From the NCBI RefSeq assembly GCF_006965545.2, contig NZ_CP041372.2:930001-994000 (forward strand): a DNA stretch of 64,000 nt. The letters run 5' to 3'. The notes under the pieces were generated by a model that saw only the letters and a list, made by a program, of their open reading frames with translations, did no database searches and was not told the origin of the DNA. Made by a program: the position numbers and the translations under genes. Shown here piece by piece: positions 42,626 to 51,159 of the stretch (positions are counted from its first letter, which is position 1; each line of letters begins with the position of its first letter). The stretch is from Paenalkalicoccus suaedae. Its GTDB lineage: Bacteria; Bacillota; Bacilli; Bacillales; Salisediminibacteriaceae.

Positions 42626-43579
42626 TTAGCTACTCTGTTTAAGTTTATTAAGAGCGTTTTTATAGGCATCATCTAAGGCTTTTTGTTCCTCGCTCGTTAG
42701 TGGGGTGTTGCTATAGCGGACTTTGTCTAATGTGTGATAAACGCGTTTGACGTCGTCTAAATGCTCGGGTAGCTCCTTGACCCAGTAGGATGGGGGCATC
42801 GCTTCAGGGCGCTCGTAGCCGTGCTTTGCGAGTAGCTGTTCCAATTTTCTTCCCTTTCTCATATGTCGAGTCTGGGCTTTTTTCTTACGTGGCGAAACGA
42901 CCCTCTCTAAAGGTGCTTCTTCAATAATAATCGCCTCGGCGGAAGGGTCTCTGTACGCATCTAAGGAGCGCTTCTTTAAATATTTCAGCTGAAGCCATAG
43001 CGTAGCGCCAATAACTAAGACAAGCACAATAATAGCGTAAGGGGCTATTTCTCGTGTGAGTGATTGCCCTACTGGAGCGGGCGTTGGCTCAGCTAACTCT
43101 TCTACAGGTTCCGCTTCTTCTTCGATAACTTCGAGCTCAGTCGATAAGAAGCCAACCATATCATCTAGCAGAGGCTCTGACATGGTTTCTCCCAGACTAC
43201 CGATTAGTGGAGATAGGAAGGGGATGAAAGAGAGCGTGCTGAGTGTTAGGACGCCGAATAGTGCTGCTGTCCCAACGCTTAAAAGGAAAGCAGGGAGGAC
43301 AGAGCGGATATAGCTTGTTGGGACGGTGATGATATAGCTAATGAGAAGGACGCACGATACTGTAAGCCAGGCGAGTGGTCCTGCTACAACCCCGAGAAGT
43401 AGCGTTGGGATGGCTAAAAAGAGCAGGCCACCTAACGAGAAGATCGGGATAGTTAAATAAATAGGGCGGATCATGGAAATCGCTAAAAAGATGATGCCGA
43501 CAATGGCTCCAAAAAGAGGCTGTGTGATGACAAGGATAACAGACCACGTGATTAGTAGGATGATCCATAGTTTACGCAT
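42626..43579 (-). CDS. Membrane protein of the MoxR-DUF58 module
   Basis: The 317-residue protein begins MRKLWIILLITWSVILVI, with AAGGTGGG upstream; a start 12 bases earlier is less likely. It has about five N-terminal membrane helices (residues 5-150), an acidic linker (EVIEEEAEPVEELAEP), a further helix near residue 190, and a basic cytoplasmic tail. The tail (YWVKELPEHLDD, then KVRYSNTPLTSEEQKALDDAY) resembles the DUF4129-like end of YebA-type transglutaminase proteins, but no transglutaminase domain is present. It overlaps the DUF58 gene by eight bases. Confidence 0.7.
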   Translation of the reverse strand: MRKLWIILLITWSVILVITQPLFGAIVGIIFLAISMIRPIYLTIPIFSLGGLLFLAIPTLLLGVVAGPLAWLTVSCVLLISYIITVPTSYIRSVLPAFLLSVGTAALFGVLTLSTLSFIPFLSPLIGSLGETMSEPLLDDMVGFLSTELEVIEEEAEPVEELAEPTPAPVGQSLTREIAPYAIIVLVLVIGATLWLQLKYLKKRSLDAYRDPSAEAIIIEEAPLERVVSPRKKKAQTRHMRKGRKLEQLLAKHGYERPEAMPPSYWVKELPEHLDDVKRVYHTLDKVRYSNTPLTSEEQKALDDAYKNALNKLKQSS

Positions 43580-44678
43580 AGCGCTTCCCACCTTTCGTCA
43601 CCGAGGTAGGGACGTGCCCAATGACAGTAATAGCGCGATCGTGAGGTAGCTCTTCCAAAAGCAATCGCACGGAATAAAGCCGACTACCGAAGCGCAAATG
43701 AGCGAGTGCGCGCATGATCTCAGTAAAATGACGATTGCCAGCGTTTGGTGGAATGTGAACGTAGCGGTATCGACCAGCATCATCATTGATATACACCTCA
43801 AACACCTTGCCAGCTTGCGTCCAGGTGTGGGCAATGCTCGCAGTCTCCTCGATCAAGTCTTCGGCTATATTCGACCAGCCACTTGGGCTCGTCTCGTTAT
43901 GAAGACTCAACACAAGCGTCGCGATTGGAGCTTCAGTCGGAGGTGGCTTCCTAACCACAAGGCGATTTTTCGCGGCAAGCTCTTTCCAAAAGATATCCTT
44001 AATGGCATCGCCGTTCTCATAATCCTTCGTCATCACCTTCTCCTCAAACGGATCATAGGCCCTAACCTCCGCCGCGGCTTTACTCGTATTTTGAGAAACA
44101 ACGAGAGGGCTGTGTCTAGGAAAAATGTAGACGGGAATCGCCGGTGATAAATGAATGGTTGGCTTTGATGCATACAAACCGCCGATCGACTCAACCTTGA
44201 TCTCTTGACCGACGATATACGTATGACCACGCTCAAGACCAGTAATCGGCAGCTTCCAGTTCGCTTGCTTCCTAGCGTGCATCGTCACGTCGTGCTTGAG
44301 CTTTGATAGCGCGACGCTCTCTTTACCAGTAGAGAGGAGAACGTCGATCTCTCGAATATGAAAGGAGAAGTAGCTTGCGTTGCGAAGTCTAAATGATAAG
44401 ACGGCACTCTCTCCTCGTAGCATATCTACCTCGGTGGATTGTGCAAAAAAGCTCGTGTGCTTAATTGCGTAATATAGGAAAATTTTGGACACGACCATAT
44501 AAAAAAGGATTATAAGGCTTGCTAGCGTCACATAAAAATCGAGCATGAGAATACCTAGTAAGAGCATAATGGCACCAATAATACCAAAGGCTTTGCCAAT
44601 CGGTGTTACTAGGAGCTCAGGCTGCGACTGATCGAGTGAATAACTAGTTGATGGTAATTGGGACGCTGTTTTTTGCAC
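43572..44678 (-). CDS. DUF58 domain protein
   Basis: The 368-residue protein has two adjacent N-terminal membrane helices (residues 27-70). The DUF58 core follows, with VRAYDPFEEKVMTKDYENGDAIKDIFWKELA near residues 205-235 and LVVRKPPPTE after it. DUF58 proteins pair with MoxR ATPases and resemble von Willebrand factor A domains. The start is a GTG with GGTGGAG near it, lying 35 bases inside the moxR end, so translation is probably coupled. In B. subtilis the equivalent gene set is yeaC-yeaD-yebA. Confidence 0.82.
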   Translation of the reverse strand: MQKTASQLPSTSYSLDQSQPELLVTPIGKAFGIIGAIMLLLGILMLDFYVTLASLIILFYMVVSKIFLYYAIKHTSFFAQSTEVDMLRGESAVLSFRLRNASYFSFHIREIDVLLSTGKESVALSKLKHDVTMHARKQANWKLPITGLERGHTYIVGQEIKVESIGGLYASKPTIHLSPAIPVYIFPRHSPLVVSQNTSKAAAEVRAYDPFEEKVMTKDYENGDAIKDIFWKELAAKNRLVVRKPPPTEAPIATLVLSLHNETSPSGWSNIAEDLIEETASIAHTWTQAGKVFEVYINDDAGRYRYVHIPPNAGNRHFTEIMRALAHLRFGSRLYSVRLLLEELPHDRAITVIGHVPTSVTKGGKRYA

Positions 44679-45567
44679 GCTCCACCACGTCCTTTTGGTT
44701 TGACGTGAGTCGCCCTTGGAGCTGAATGCGGTGAGCCAGCACGTGCTCTGCTAGGAGAAAGACGTCTTCAGGGAGTACATAGCTTCTGCCGTGCACAGCG
44801 GCACGTGCCTGAGCAGCTCGAAGTAGAGCTAGTGCGGCTCGTGGTCCAACGTCGTGAGCTGTCTCTTCTTGCTCCTTCAAGCTTGCTAAAATAGCGAGTA
44901 AGTATGTATCGATTTCTTCACTGACCGAAACGCGGGTCACTTCTTCCTGTAGCTTTTGAAGTTCAGCTAGTGTGAGAACGGCTTTAACTGGCTCCTCGGG
45001 TTGTCTGCTTTGACGTAAAATGTCGCGTTTATGGTCTTCTGAAAGCTCCTCCAACGAGAGTTTCATCAAAAAGCGGTCTAATTGAGCGTGAGGTAAGGCG
45101 AAGGTGCCTTGGTTTTGGTCAACGGGATTTTGTGTTGCTAGGACAAAGAAGGTCTCAGGCAAAGGCATGGTGTGTCCATCGATGGTAACCTGGCGCTCGG
45201 CCATAGCCTCGAGTAGTCCGGCCTGAGCTCTTGGAGAGGCGCGATTGATCTCGTCAAATAGCAGGACAGAGTTAAAGATTGGTCCTTTTCTAAAGTCGAA
45301 CGTTGTTGTTTGCTGATTGTAATAATAAAAGCCGGTGACGTCTGATGGTGTGACGTCAGAGGTGCCTTGGACGCGTCCAAATTCTGCGCCGAGGACGGTA
45401 GCTAATAATTTAGCGAGCTCGGATTTACCTGTCCCTGGTAGATCGTCTAAAAGGACATGGCCTTTTGCTAATATGCTGATCCATAAGAGTTCAATTGTGT
45501 CGTTTCGACCGACAAGTCGCTTCCCAATTTCCTGTTGAATGCCGTGTAAATACTGCTCGTGCTGCAT
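44644..45567 (-). CDS. MoxR family AAA+ ATPase
   Basis: MoxR ATPases act as chaperones for co-encoded DUF58 or von Willebrand-type proteins. The 307-residue protein has the Walker A motif DDLPGTGKSELAK near residue 40, the Walker B motif LLFDEINRASPRAQAGLLEAM near residue 101 and sensor 1 ATQNPVDQNQGTFALPHAQLDRF near residue 139. It is the first gene of a three-gene unit on the minus strand. The ribosome site GGGGGAA lies before the ATG. Confidence 0.92.
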   Translation of the reverse strand: MQHEQYLHGIQQEIGKRLVGRNDTIELLWISILAKGHVLLDDLPGTGKSELAKLLATVLGAEFGRVQGTSDVTPSDVTGFYYYNQQTTTFDFRKGPIFNSVLLFDEINRASPRAQAGLLEAMAERQVTIDGHTMPLPETFFVLATQNPVDQNQGTFALPHAQLDRFLMKLSLEELSEDHKRDILRQSRQPEEPVKAVLTLAELQKLQEEVTRVSVSEEIDTYLLAILASLKEQEETAHDVGPRAALALLRAAQARAAVHGRSYVLPEDVFLLAEHVLAHRIQLQGRLTSNQKDVVERAKNSVPITIN

Positions 45568-45833
45568 GCGTGATTCCCCCTATATATGTAAATAAGTCTC
45601 CTGTAAGTATAGAATATTCGGTGTTTTCTTGCAATATCTGTAAGAGTTTAACGAGTATTTACTGAGTTAGTGTTTAAAGCGGAGTATTTAGGAGCATGTT
45701 TGTGAGTAACTACACATAGCCACGACGAACGGGGATAGCCGTAGTTAGCCATGTAATAGTCGCGATCAGGCGGTTTTACTAGGATCGTGAGGCTTGTTAT
45801 AATCAAACTCGTGTGTAAGTGAGGAGGCACGGA

Positions 45834-46277
45834 ATGTCATTTTTAACGAGATTTTTACTGCTGACAGTAGCAGTGTTAGTAGCAATAACAGGTGTTATCG
45901 CATTACTTGTACAAACGACTTCGGCCATTATGGGTGCAGAAGTTATTATAGAATCATGGACGGCTCTTTTAGCGTTCTCGGCAGCGGTTGTACTATGGAT
46001 CATTCCGGTTCAACTGATTGATTGGCTCAAACTCGTCCGAGTACAGCGACGTCCTTTACGGATCATGTATCCTTACTTGATCACGCTTATTCACGTGACT
46101 GCATTCGCGCTTTATATCGTGACAATGACAAACGTTATGAGTGACGTGTTCTTTTCTAACGTCGGATTAGGAGTATTCACGCTAGCTATCATCATGCTCG
46201 CACGCTATGCGTATGTTCAACTAGCCCGTTCGGTGAGAAAATATAAGGAACCGCGTGTGCAGGTTGTGGAAGAGTAA
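45834..46277 (+). CDS. Four-helix membrane protein (147 aa), function unknown
   Basis: The product MSFLTRFLLLTVAVLVAITG has four hydrophobic helices, at about residues 5-28, 44-62, 76-98 and 107-127. A basic tail ends in RKYKEPRVQVVEE. The ATG at 45834 is chosen because GAGGAGGC (45820-45827) precedes it; an ATG at 45819 is in frame but upstream of the site. It is divergent from the moxR gene. No family was recognised. Confidence 0.7.
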   Translation: MSFLTRFLLLTVAVLVAITGVIALLVQTTSAIMGAEVIIESWTALLAFSAAVVLWIIPVQLIDWLKLVRVQRRPLRIMYPYLITLIHVTAFALYIVTMTNVMSDVFFSNVGLGVFTLAIIMLARYAYVQLARSVRKYKEPRVQVVEE

Positions 46278-46329
46278 GGTTTGTAGGGGAATTGGTAGTG
46301 GTGAAGGAACGATTGAGATAGTTGTGGAG

Positions 46330-46805
46330 AAATTCGCGCAATGAAGAGCTAGATTCACGCGATGGGGAATTAAACTCGCGCGATTGGACGGGAAATGTGC
46401 GCGGTTTAAAAAGAGATACGCAGTGTATGGAGAAATACGCGCAATGGAGTACAGGATTCACGCAATGGGAATGAAAACTCGCGCGATTGGACGGGAAATG
46501 TGCGCGTTTTAAAAAAAGATACGCAGTGTATGGAGAAATTCGCGCAGTGAGGTACGAGATATACGCGATGGGGATGTAAACTCGCGCGATTGGACGGGAA
46601 ATGTGCGCGTTTTAAAAAGAGATACGCAGTGTATGGAGAAATACGCGCAATAAAGTACTGGATTCACGCAATGGGAATGAAAACTCGCGCGATTGGACGA
46701 GAAATGTGCGCGTTTTTAAAAGAGGTACGCAATGTGTGGAGAGATTTACGCAATGAGGAGCTAATTTCATGCGATGAGGGTTAAAGCTCGCGCATTCAAG
46801 CAGTA
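46330..46805. repeat. Phased keyword array R7 (CGCRAT, 21-bp steps, about 104-bp higher order)
   Basis: CGCAAT/CGCGAT-like keywords start at 46337, 46358, 46379, 46400, 46419 and 46440, giving steps of 21, 21, 21, 19 and 21. The whole five-unit block recurs about every 103-104 bp, four times (the CTCGCGCGATTGGACG motif). The step pattern equals that of array R2 and closely resembles R1, although the keywords differ. There is no credible gene from 46278 to 46922. Confidence 0.9.
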
Positions 46806-46873
46806 GATATGCGCACTAAAATTAACTTGGTTTAATACAAACCAAAAATTAATGTGAATAAAACCCAACTATC

Positions 46874-46910
46874 AAAAAGAGGGCTGGATTTAACATCCAG
46901 CCCTCTTTTC
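46874..46910 (-). terminator. Strong terminator, functional on minus strand and likely both
   Basis: AAAAGAGGGCTGGAT pairs with ATCCAGCCCTCTTTT across a short loop. It lies 13 bp past the stop of the 46923-47117 gene. Confidence 0.88.
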
Positions 46911-46922
46911 TATATGTACGAT

Positions 46923-47117
46923 TTAAGCTCCATCACACCGGAAGCTCCAGTTTACGACGAAGAGTTCTCGTGAGACAAGGGGGGTTCCTCCGGCTTCACG
47001 GCAAAGCTCCGTAGCGTCTTGAATGCTGCTTTCATTAAGGCCTACAAAGAATAGACAAATTACCGTCATAGACAGCATCATGATGAGAGCAAGGCGTTGT
47101 TTAGTCGATGACATCAT
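46923..47117 (-). CDS. Small membrane-anchored or secreted protein with two cysteines (64 aa)
   Basis: The product MMSSTKQRLALIMMLSMTVIC has an N-terminal hydrophobic helix (residues 9-26). A short external part follows with ELCREAGGTPLVSRELF and a final SFRCDGA, so two cysteines could form a disulfide. GGAGAGG lies five bases from the ATG pair, and a terminator follows. I do not recognise a family. Confidence 0.7.
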   Translation of the reverse strand: MMSSTKQRLALIMMLSMTVICLFFVGLNESSIQDATELCREAGGTPLVSRELFVVNWSFRCDGA

Positions 47118-47287
47118 GATCCTCTCCTTACTTGTTGATTACGTTTTACAAGTTCATTTTACAAGATGACCTTAGGTGAGACAATTCGAATTTTCGAAAA
47201 AAAATAAAAATCGCCGAAAGACCTAGAATACAAGAGCTTGAGAGAGCAAAATAGTCATAATTCGTTCATAATATTAATATCTGAATA
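47118..47287. other. AT-rich spacer without a gene
   Basis: No ORF with a ribosome site and no structured element was seen in this stretch upstream of the 64-aa gene. Confidence 0.5.
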
Positions 47288-47316
47288 TTTACAATACAAA
47301 GATAATGGTGTATCTT
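47288..47316 (+). promoter_or_regulatory. Possible promoter of a short transcript (47320-47483)
   Basis: TTTACA (47288-47293) and TATCTT lie 17 bp apart. The -10 is a weak match. Confidence 0.3.
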
Positions 47317-47418
47317 TAATTCTACGCAGACACACTGCGACGATCCGATGAAAGGGGTTTTGCGATAAGAGCGTGCTTTTTACCACAAAATCTTTTTTAA
47401 GGAGGGAATCTTACCTGC

Positions 47419-47442
47419 ATGTTAGATGATTGGATAGAATAG
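47419..47442 (+). CDS. Possible 7-codon leader peptide (MLDDWIE)
   Basis: ATG TTA GAT GAT TGG ATA GAA TAG follows a perfect AAGGAGGG ribosome site by about 13 bases and ends one base into a strong terminator hairpin. The spacing is long and the reading frame tiny, so it may be chance. If real, it would be a leader peptide or small-RNA-encoded peptide. A hairpin CGCAGACACACTGCG lies about 80 bases upstream. Confidence 0.3.
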   Translation: MLDDWIE

Positions 47443-47483
47443 CGGTCCTTTGTTAACATATGTTAAACAAAGGACCGCTTTCA
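47441..47483 (+). terminator. Perfect palindromic terminator before dgkB
   Basis: AGCGGTCCTTTGTTAACAT pairs with ATGTTAAACAAAGGACCGCT (one bulged base), followed by TTTC. No conventional gene precedes it, so it must end a short RNA or act as an attenuator. Confidence 0.8.
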
Positions 47484-47524
47484 TGTGTCTAATGGTCAAG
47501 ATAATTCTCTCAGGACAAAAGACG

Positions 47525-47533
47525 TGGTATACT
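47525..47533 (+). promoter_or_regulatory. Extended -10 (TGGTATACT) of dgkB
   Basis: TGGTATACT lies 38 bp before the dgkB ATG; the -35 is weak, which extended -10 promoters tolerate. Confidence 0.5.
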
Positions 47534-47571
47534 AAACAGGCGATTATGGAAAACGTTGGAGGATGTTAACA

Positions 47572-48486
47572 ATGAAAAAAGCCCGACTAATTTACAATCC
47601 GTCCTCAGGACGAGAGCATGTTAAAAAGCATTTGCCACTTATTTTAGAGACGTTAGAAAAGGCTGGCTATGAAGCGTCTGCGCACGCAACAACGGGACCG
47701 GACTGTGCCAAAAATGCAGCTGCTCTTGCTTGTGAGCGAGGCTTTGATTTAATTATTGCAGCCGGAGGAGACGGTACGATTCATGAGGTTGTAAATGGTA
47801 TGGCAGAACAGGAGAATCGTCCACTACTAGGACTGCTACCTGGAGGTACGACAAATGATTTTGCACGAGCGCTACATATTCCAAAAAACATTGAAGAGGC
47901 AGTGCAAACTCTTGTACAGGGTCAAATTCGCGCCGTGGATGTCGGCAAAGTTGGTCCTAAGTACTTTATAAATATAGCTGGAGCTGGTACTCTCACGGAG
48001 CTTACCTACGAAGTCCCAAGCAAGCTTAAAACAATGATGGGGCAAATCGCGTATTACGTGAAAGGCTTTGAGAAGCTACCTCGTATTAAGCCAACTGACG
48101 TCACGATCGAATATGATGGTAAGTGGTTTGAGGGAGAAGTGATGCTGTTTTTAGTATCCAATACAAATTCGGTGGGTGGCTTCGAGAAGCTTGCTCCAGA
48201 TGCCTATTTAAACGATGGTCTTTTTGATTTGATCATTTTGAAGAAAACAAATTTAGCAGATGTCGTGCGTCTAACAGGTGCAGCTATGCGCGGTGAGCAT
48301 TTAAAGGACGATAACGTCATTTATGCACAAGCAAATCGCATTAAAATTAAGGCGAAGAGCGAATTAATGCTTAACCTTGATGGAGAAAATGGAGGTGCAC
48401 TTGACCAGGAGTTTGTCTGTCTTCACAATCATATTGATATGATCGTACCAGATAAAAAGCTAAATCTGTTTCAAGAACTATATTAG
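47572..48486 (+). CDS. dgkB: Diacylglycerol kinase DgkB
   Basis: DgkB phosphorylates diacylglycerol released during lipoteichoic acid synthesis, returning it to phospholipid synthesis. The 304-residue protein has the DAGK/YegS catalytic motif IIAAGGDGTIHEVVNG near residue 65 and LLGLLPGGTTNDFARAL near residue 90. It has no transmembrane helix. The ATG at 47572 fits the GGAGGATG ribosome site; an ATG at 47563 is inside it. Position before rlmCD further on and after gatB matches B. subtilis yerQ. Confidence 0.93.
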   Translation: MKKARLIYNPSSGREHVKKHLPLILETLEKAGYEASAHATTGPDCAKNAAALACERGFDLIIAAGGDGTIHEVVNGMAEQENRPLLGLLPGGTTNDFARALHIPKNIEEAVQTLVQGQIRAVDVGKVGPKYFINIAGAGTLTELTYEVPSKLKTMMGQIAYYVKGFEKLPRIKPTDVTIEYDGKWFEGEVMLFLVSNTNSVGGFEKLAPDAYLNDGLFDLIILKKTNLADVVRLTGAAMRGEHLKDDNVIYAQANRIKIKAKSELMLNLDGENGGALDQEFVCLHNHIDMIVPDKKLNLFQELY

Positions 48487-48496
48487 GAATGAGTAG

Positions 48497-48523
48497 AAGC
48501 CTCGACAGATGTAGGGGCTTTTT
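48497..48523 (+). terminator. Terminator of dgkB
   Basis: AAGCCTC pairs with GGGGCTT (one T-G), followed by TTTTT. Confidence 0.7.
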
Positions 48524-48552
48524 GTTTTGGATGTGCTACGCACGGCAAACCA

Positions 48553-48602
48553 AAAAAGCACCTCCCCTCTCTTTTCATATTCAGAGAGGGTGGAGGTGCT
48601 TG
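48553..48602 (-). terminator. Terminator of the 70-aa gene (minus strand)
   Basis: AAGCACCTCC and GGAGGTGCTT pair around an inner CCTCTC/GAGAGG stem, with TTTTTT downstream on the minus strand. Confidence 0.82.
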
Positions 48603-48626
48603 TTGTGACTGACTAACGAGATGCGG

Positions 48627-48839
48627 TCACTTTTTAATCAACATGCCTGCTTGTTCGGACATGGCGGTGGACAGTGCTTCAATGGTTGCTGCATCGTAGG
48701 ATTCCTCTGGTCCGTAAACAACGTTAAAGATCGTTTTGTACGAGTAGCCTGTCTTGCATGCAAGCCTTAGCATAGAGCTTTCCTTCCCGTTAATGACGGA
48801 CCGTAGCTGCTCGACCGTACGGATATGATCAGTCAACAT
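48627..48839 (-). CDS. Small helix-turn-helix-like protein (70 aa)
   Basis: The product starts MLTDHIRTVEQLRSVING and continues with a segment that could form a helix-turn-helix: MLRLACKTGYSYKTIFNVVYG (residues 23-43), then SYDAATIEALSTAM. The pattern loosely resembles Cro/CI-type regulators. AAAGGAG lies upstream of the ATG, and a good terminator follows. No specific family was recognised; it may be a small transcriptional regulator. Confidence 0.6.
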   Translation of the reverse strand: MLTDHIRTVEQLRSVINGKESSMLRLACKTGYSYKTIFNVVYGPEESYDAATIEALSTAMSEQAGMLIKK

Positions 48840-49012
48840 CGCTCACTCCTTTACTAAAATAAATAGATTGCTCCCCCATTATAAGGGAGCTCCTACTATT
48901 ATATGCAATTCGTGTTAGCTAATCTTTCATACAAACTTTCGCCTTTTTTTGGAAAAATGAATCCTATTGGATCACTCAGTCGTAGCTATATGTATAAGGG
49001 AGGCGAGGCAAC

Positions 49013-49957
49013 GTGGAGAAACCAGTATTACAAGTAAAAGAACTGACAAAACGAGTTTCAGGAATGAAAAAAATTGTGGATGACGTTTCTTTTGAAGTGA
49101 ACAAGGGAGAAATCGTTGGCCTACTCGGACCGAACGGTGCCGGTAAGACAACGATTATCCGTATGATTGGTGGATTAATTAATAAAACGAATGGTTCGGT
49201 CATTATAAATGGACAGGATGCAGACCGCGATCCAGAGGCGTGTCGCGAAGAGATCGGAGCGATCGTCGAAAATCCATCCTTTTATGATTTTATGAGCGGC
49301 TACAAAAATCTGCAGCAGTATGCGAGACTCTCGCGTGAGACGATCACGAAGGAGCGTATAGATGAAGTGGTGGCGCTCGTAAAATTGGAAAATGCAATCA
49401 AGGATAAGGTAAGAAAGTACAGTCTCGGAATGAAGCAACGACTAGGTGTGGCACAGGCCATTTTACATAAGCCATCTCTATTAATATTAGATGAACCGAC
49501 GAATGGTCTTGATCCTAAAGGTATTCGTGAGCTTCGTGATTATCTTCGAGAAATGGCAAACGAAGGGACGGCTGTCCTTGTCTCGTCTCACCTGCTGTCA
49601 GAGATGCAACTCATGTGTGACCGATTTATTGTCGTCGAGCACGGTAAGCTTATTGACTCCACTGTTTTGTCCGATCAATCGGTGGAGGAAGTGTCTACCC
49701 ATGTTTCTATCCAGATCAGTCAGGAGCAGCAGAAGCTTGCGGTGGCGGCGATTGAGGAGCTTGAGGTTGCGGAGCTGGTGCGTGCAGAGAAGGCGATGCT
49801 GACGGTGAGTTTACCTTACGACAGCATTCCAAAGCTGAATGAGTTTTTAGTTGGTAAGGGTGTGCGGATTTTTGGGCTCCAGTCTCAGAAGGAGTCGCTT
49901 GAGGATCGCTTCCTTGCCTTGACGGCTGAAAAAACGGCAGGGGGGTCAGCACAATGA
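49013..49957 (+). CDS. ABC-2-type transporter ATP-binding protein
   Basis: This is the ATPase of an exporter similar to bacitracin- or lantibiotic-resistance systems. The 314-residue protein has the Walker A motif GPNGAGKTT near residue 42, the signature YSLGMKQRLGVAQ near residue 138 and the Walker B motif LLILDEPTNGLDPKG near residue 157. The C-terminal extension (residues 225-314) is typical of BcrA-type ATPases. The start is a GTG with GGGAGG. It overlaps the permease gene by four bases. Confidence 0.9.
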   Translation: MEKPVLQVKELTKRVSGMKKIVDDVSFEVNKGEIVGLLGPNGAGKTTIIRMIGGLINKTNGSVIINGQDADRDPEACREEIGAIVENPSFYDFMSGYKNLQQYARLSRETITKERIDEVVALVKLENAIKDKVRKYSLGMKQRLGVAQAILHKPSLLILDEPTNGLDPKGIRELRDYLREMANEGTAVLVSSHLLSEMQLMCDRFIVVEHGKLIDSTVLSDQSVEEVSTHVSIQISQEQQKLAVAAIEELEVAELVRAEKAMLTVSLPYDSIPKLNEFLVGKGVRIFGLQSQKESLEDRFLALTAEKTAGGSAQ

Positions 49958-50772
49958 ATTTAGTACAAAACGAATGGATTAAGCTTTGGGCAAAGAAGCA
50001 AACGTGGGTGTTTTTTATCTTGATTATTGTTGGAAGTATTGCCGTTGTCCCTGGGTATCAATTTGTCGTAGCGCAAATCGACTTAGGGATGGAGCTTTCG
50101 GCGTTTACGGTTTTAAATGATGTTGTGCTCGTCATAGCCTCTGTCATTACGCTGTTTAGTGTAGTCGTGGCAAGCTCGATTGTCTCCTCTGAGATGGATC
50201 AGGGAACGATGAAGCATTTACTCATTCGTCCATTCTCGAGGTGGAAGATCCTTGCTTCTAAATTTGTAACGACGGTTGCGTTTGCTATCGTGTTACTTGT
50301 CTCGATGGTCGCGACGATATTCGTGACGAGCGCTTTGTTATATGGTGTAGGTGATGCTAGTGCTCCTGCAAATGATCTCTTTGGCATGGGTATGGGCGGT
50401 GGTCTTGCGGATGGTAGCACAATCGGCGAATCGATTCTTATGCAGCTTGGGCTGTACTCGTTAAATTTGCTTGTATTTATCATCTTTTCTTTCTCGATTT
50501 CGATTCTCTTTAAGAGTCAGACATTAGCGGTCGGAATCGGTATCTTTTTATTATTCGGTGCAAGTATGAGTCAAGCATTCTCGATGTTACTAGGCGATTA
50601 CGCGTGGTATCGTTACATCGTATTCCCGCACATGAGTCTTCACAGCTATGTGTCGATGGATGAGATTGTACCAGGAGCTACGCTTGCTTTCTCCATTGCT
50701 ATCCTCGGAGTGTATTCAGCCGTTATTTTTGCAGCGGCGTTTACGCTCTTCCAAAAGCGGGATCTCGTTTGA
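49954..50772 (+). CDS. ABC-2-type transporter permease
   Basis: The 272-residue membrane partner of the upstream ATPase starts MNLVQNEWIKLWAKKQTW. It has about six helices, with the ABC-2 pattern SSEMDQGTMKHLLIRPFSRWKILASKF near residues 72-98. The substrate is unknown; no peptide or resistance gene sits beside it. It starts in the ATPase stop codon (ATGA). It has no clear terminator of its own before array R8. Confidence 0.88.
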   Translation: MNLVQNEWIKLWAKKQTWVFFILIIVGSIAVVPGYQFVVAQIDLGMELSAFTVLNDVVLVIASVITLFSVVVASSIVSSEMDQGTMKHLLIRPFSRWKILASKFVTTVAFAIVLLVSMVATIFVTSALLYGVGDASAPANDLFGMGMGGGLADGSTIGESILMQLGLYSLNLLVFIIFSFSISILFKSQTLAVGIGIFLLFGASMSQAFSMLLGDYAWYRYIVFPHMSLHSYVSMDEIVPGATLAFSIAILGVYSAVIFAAAFTLFQKRDLV

Positions 50773-50841
50773 TTATGTTTTACGCAGCCTTCGTCGATGC
50801 GAGGGCTGTTTTTTTGCGTGGAGGAAACGAAGGTGGGGTGC

Positions 50842-51030
50842 GGTTATCAGGATTGGTGGGGTGGTAATGGCGGTGTGGGGATGGTAATGAAAAAATGGTG
50901 AGAGGTTATGACATTTTGGCAGGAGGTTATGACAGAATGGAGGGCAGTTATGACAATGTGGCGATAGGTTATGACAAAATGGGGGACGGTTATGACAATG
51001 TGGCAAGAAGTTATGACAAATTGTAATAGT
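50842..51030. repeat. Phased keyword array R8 (GGTTATGACA, 21-bp register)
   Basis: GGTTATGACA-like keywords start at 50842, 50863, 50883, 50904, 50925, 50946, 50967, 50988 and 51009. All steps are 21 except one of 20. It starts shortly after the permease stop and is followed by array R9. There is no credible gene. Confidence 0.92.
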
Positions 51031-51159
51031 TTTATACTGTCTGGTTTTTACGGCTGGCAGTTGGGCAATTGAAGGTTGGTTTAACTGAATTTATAATAAG
51101 TAGCTGACTAAGTAACGGGATTAGCCTTTTTTAATAGAGTTAAACACGTGGAATAAGCT

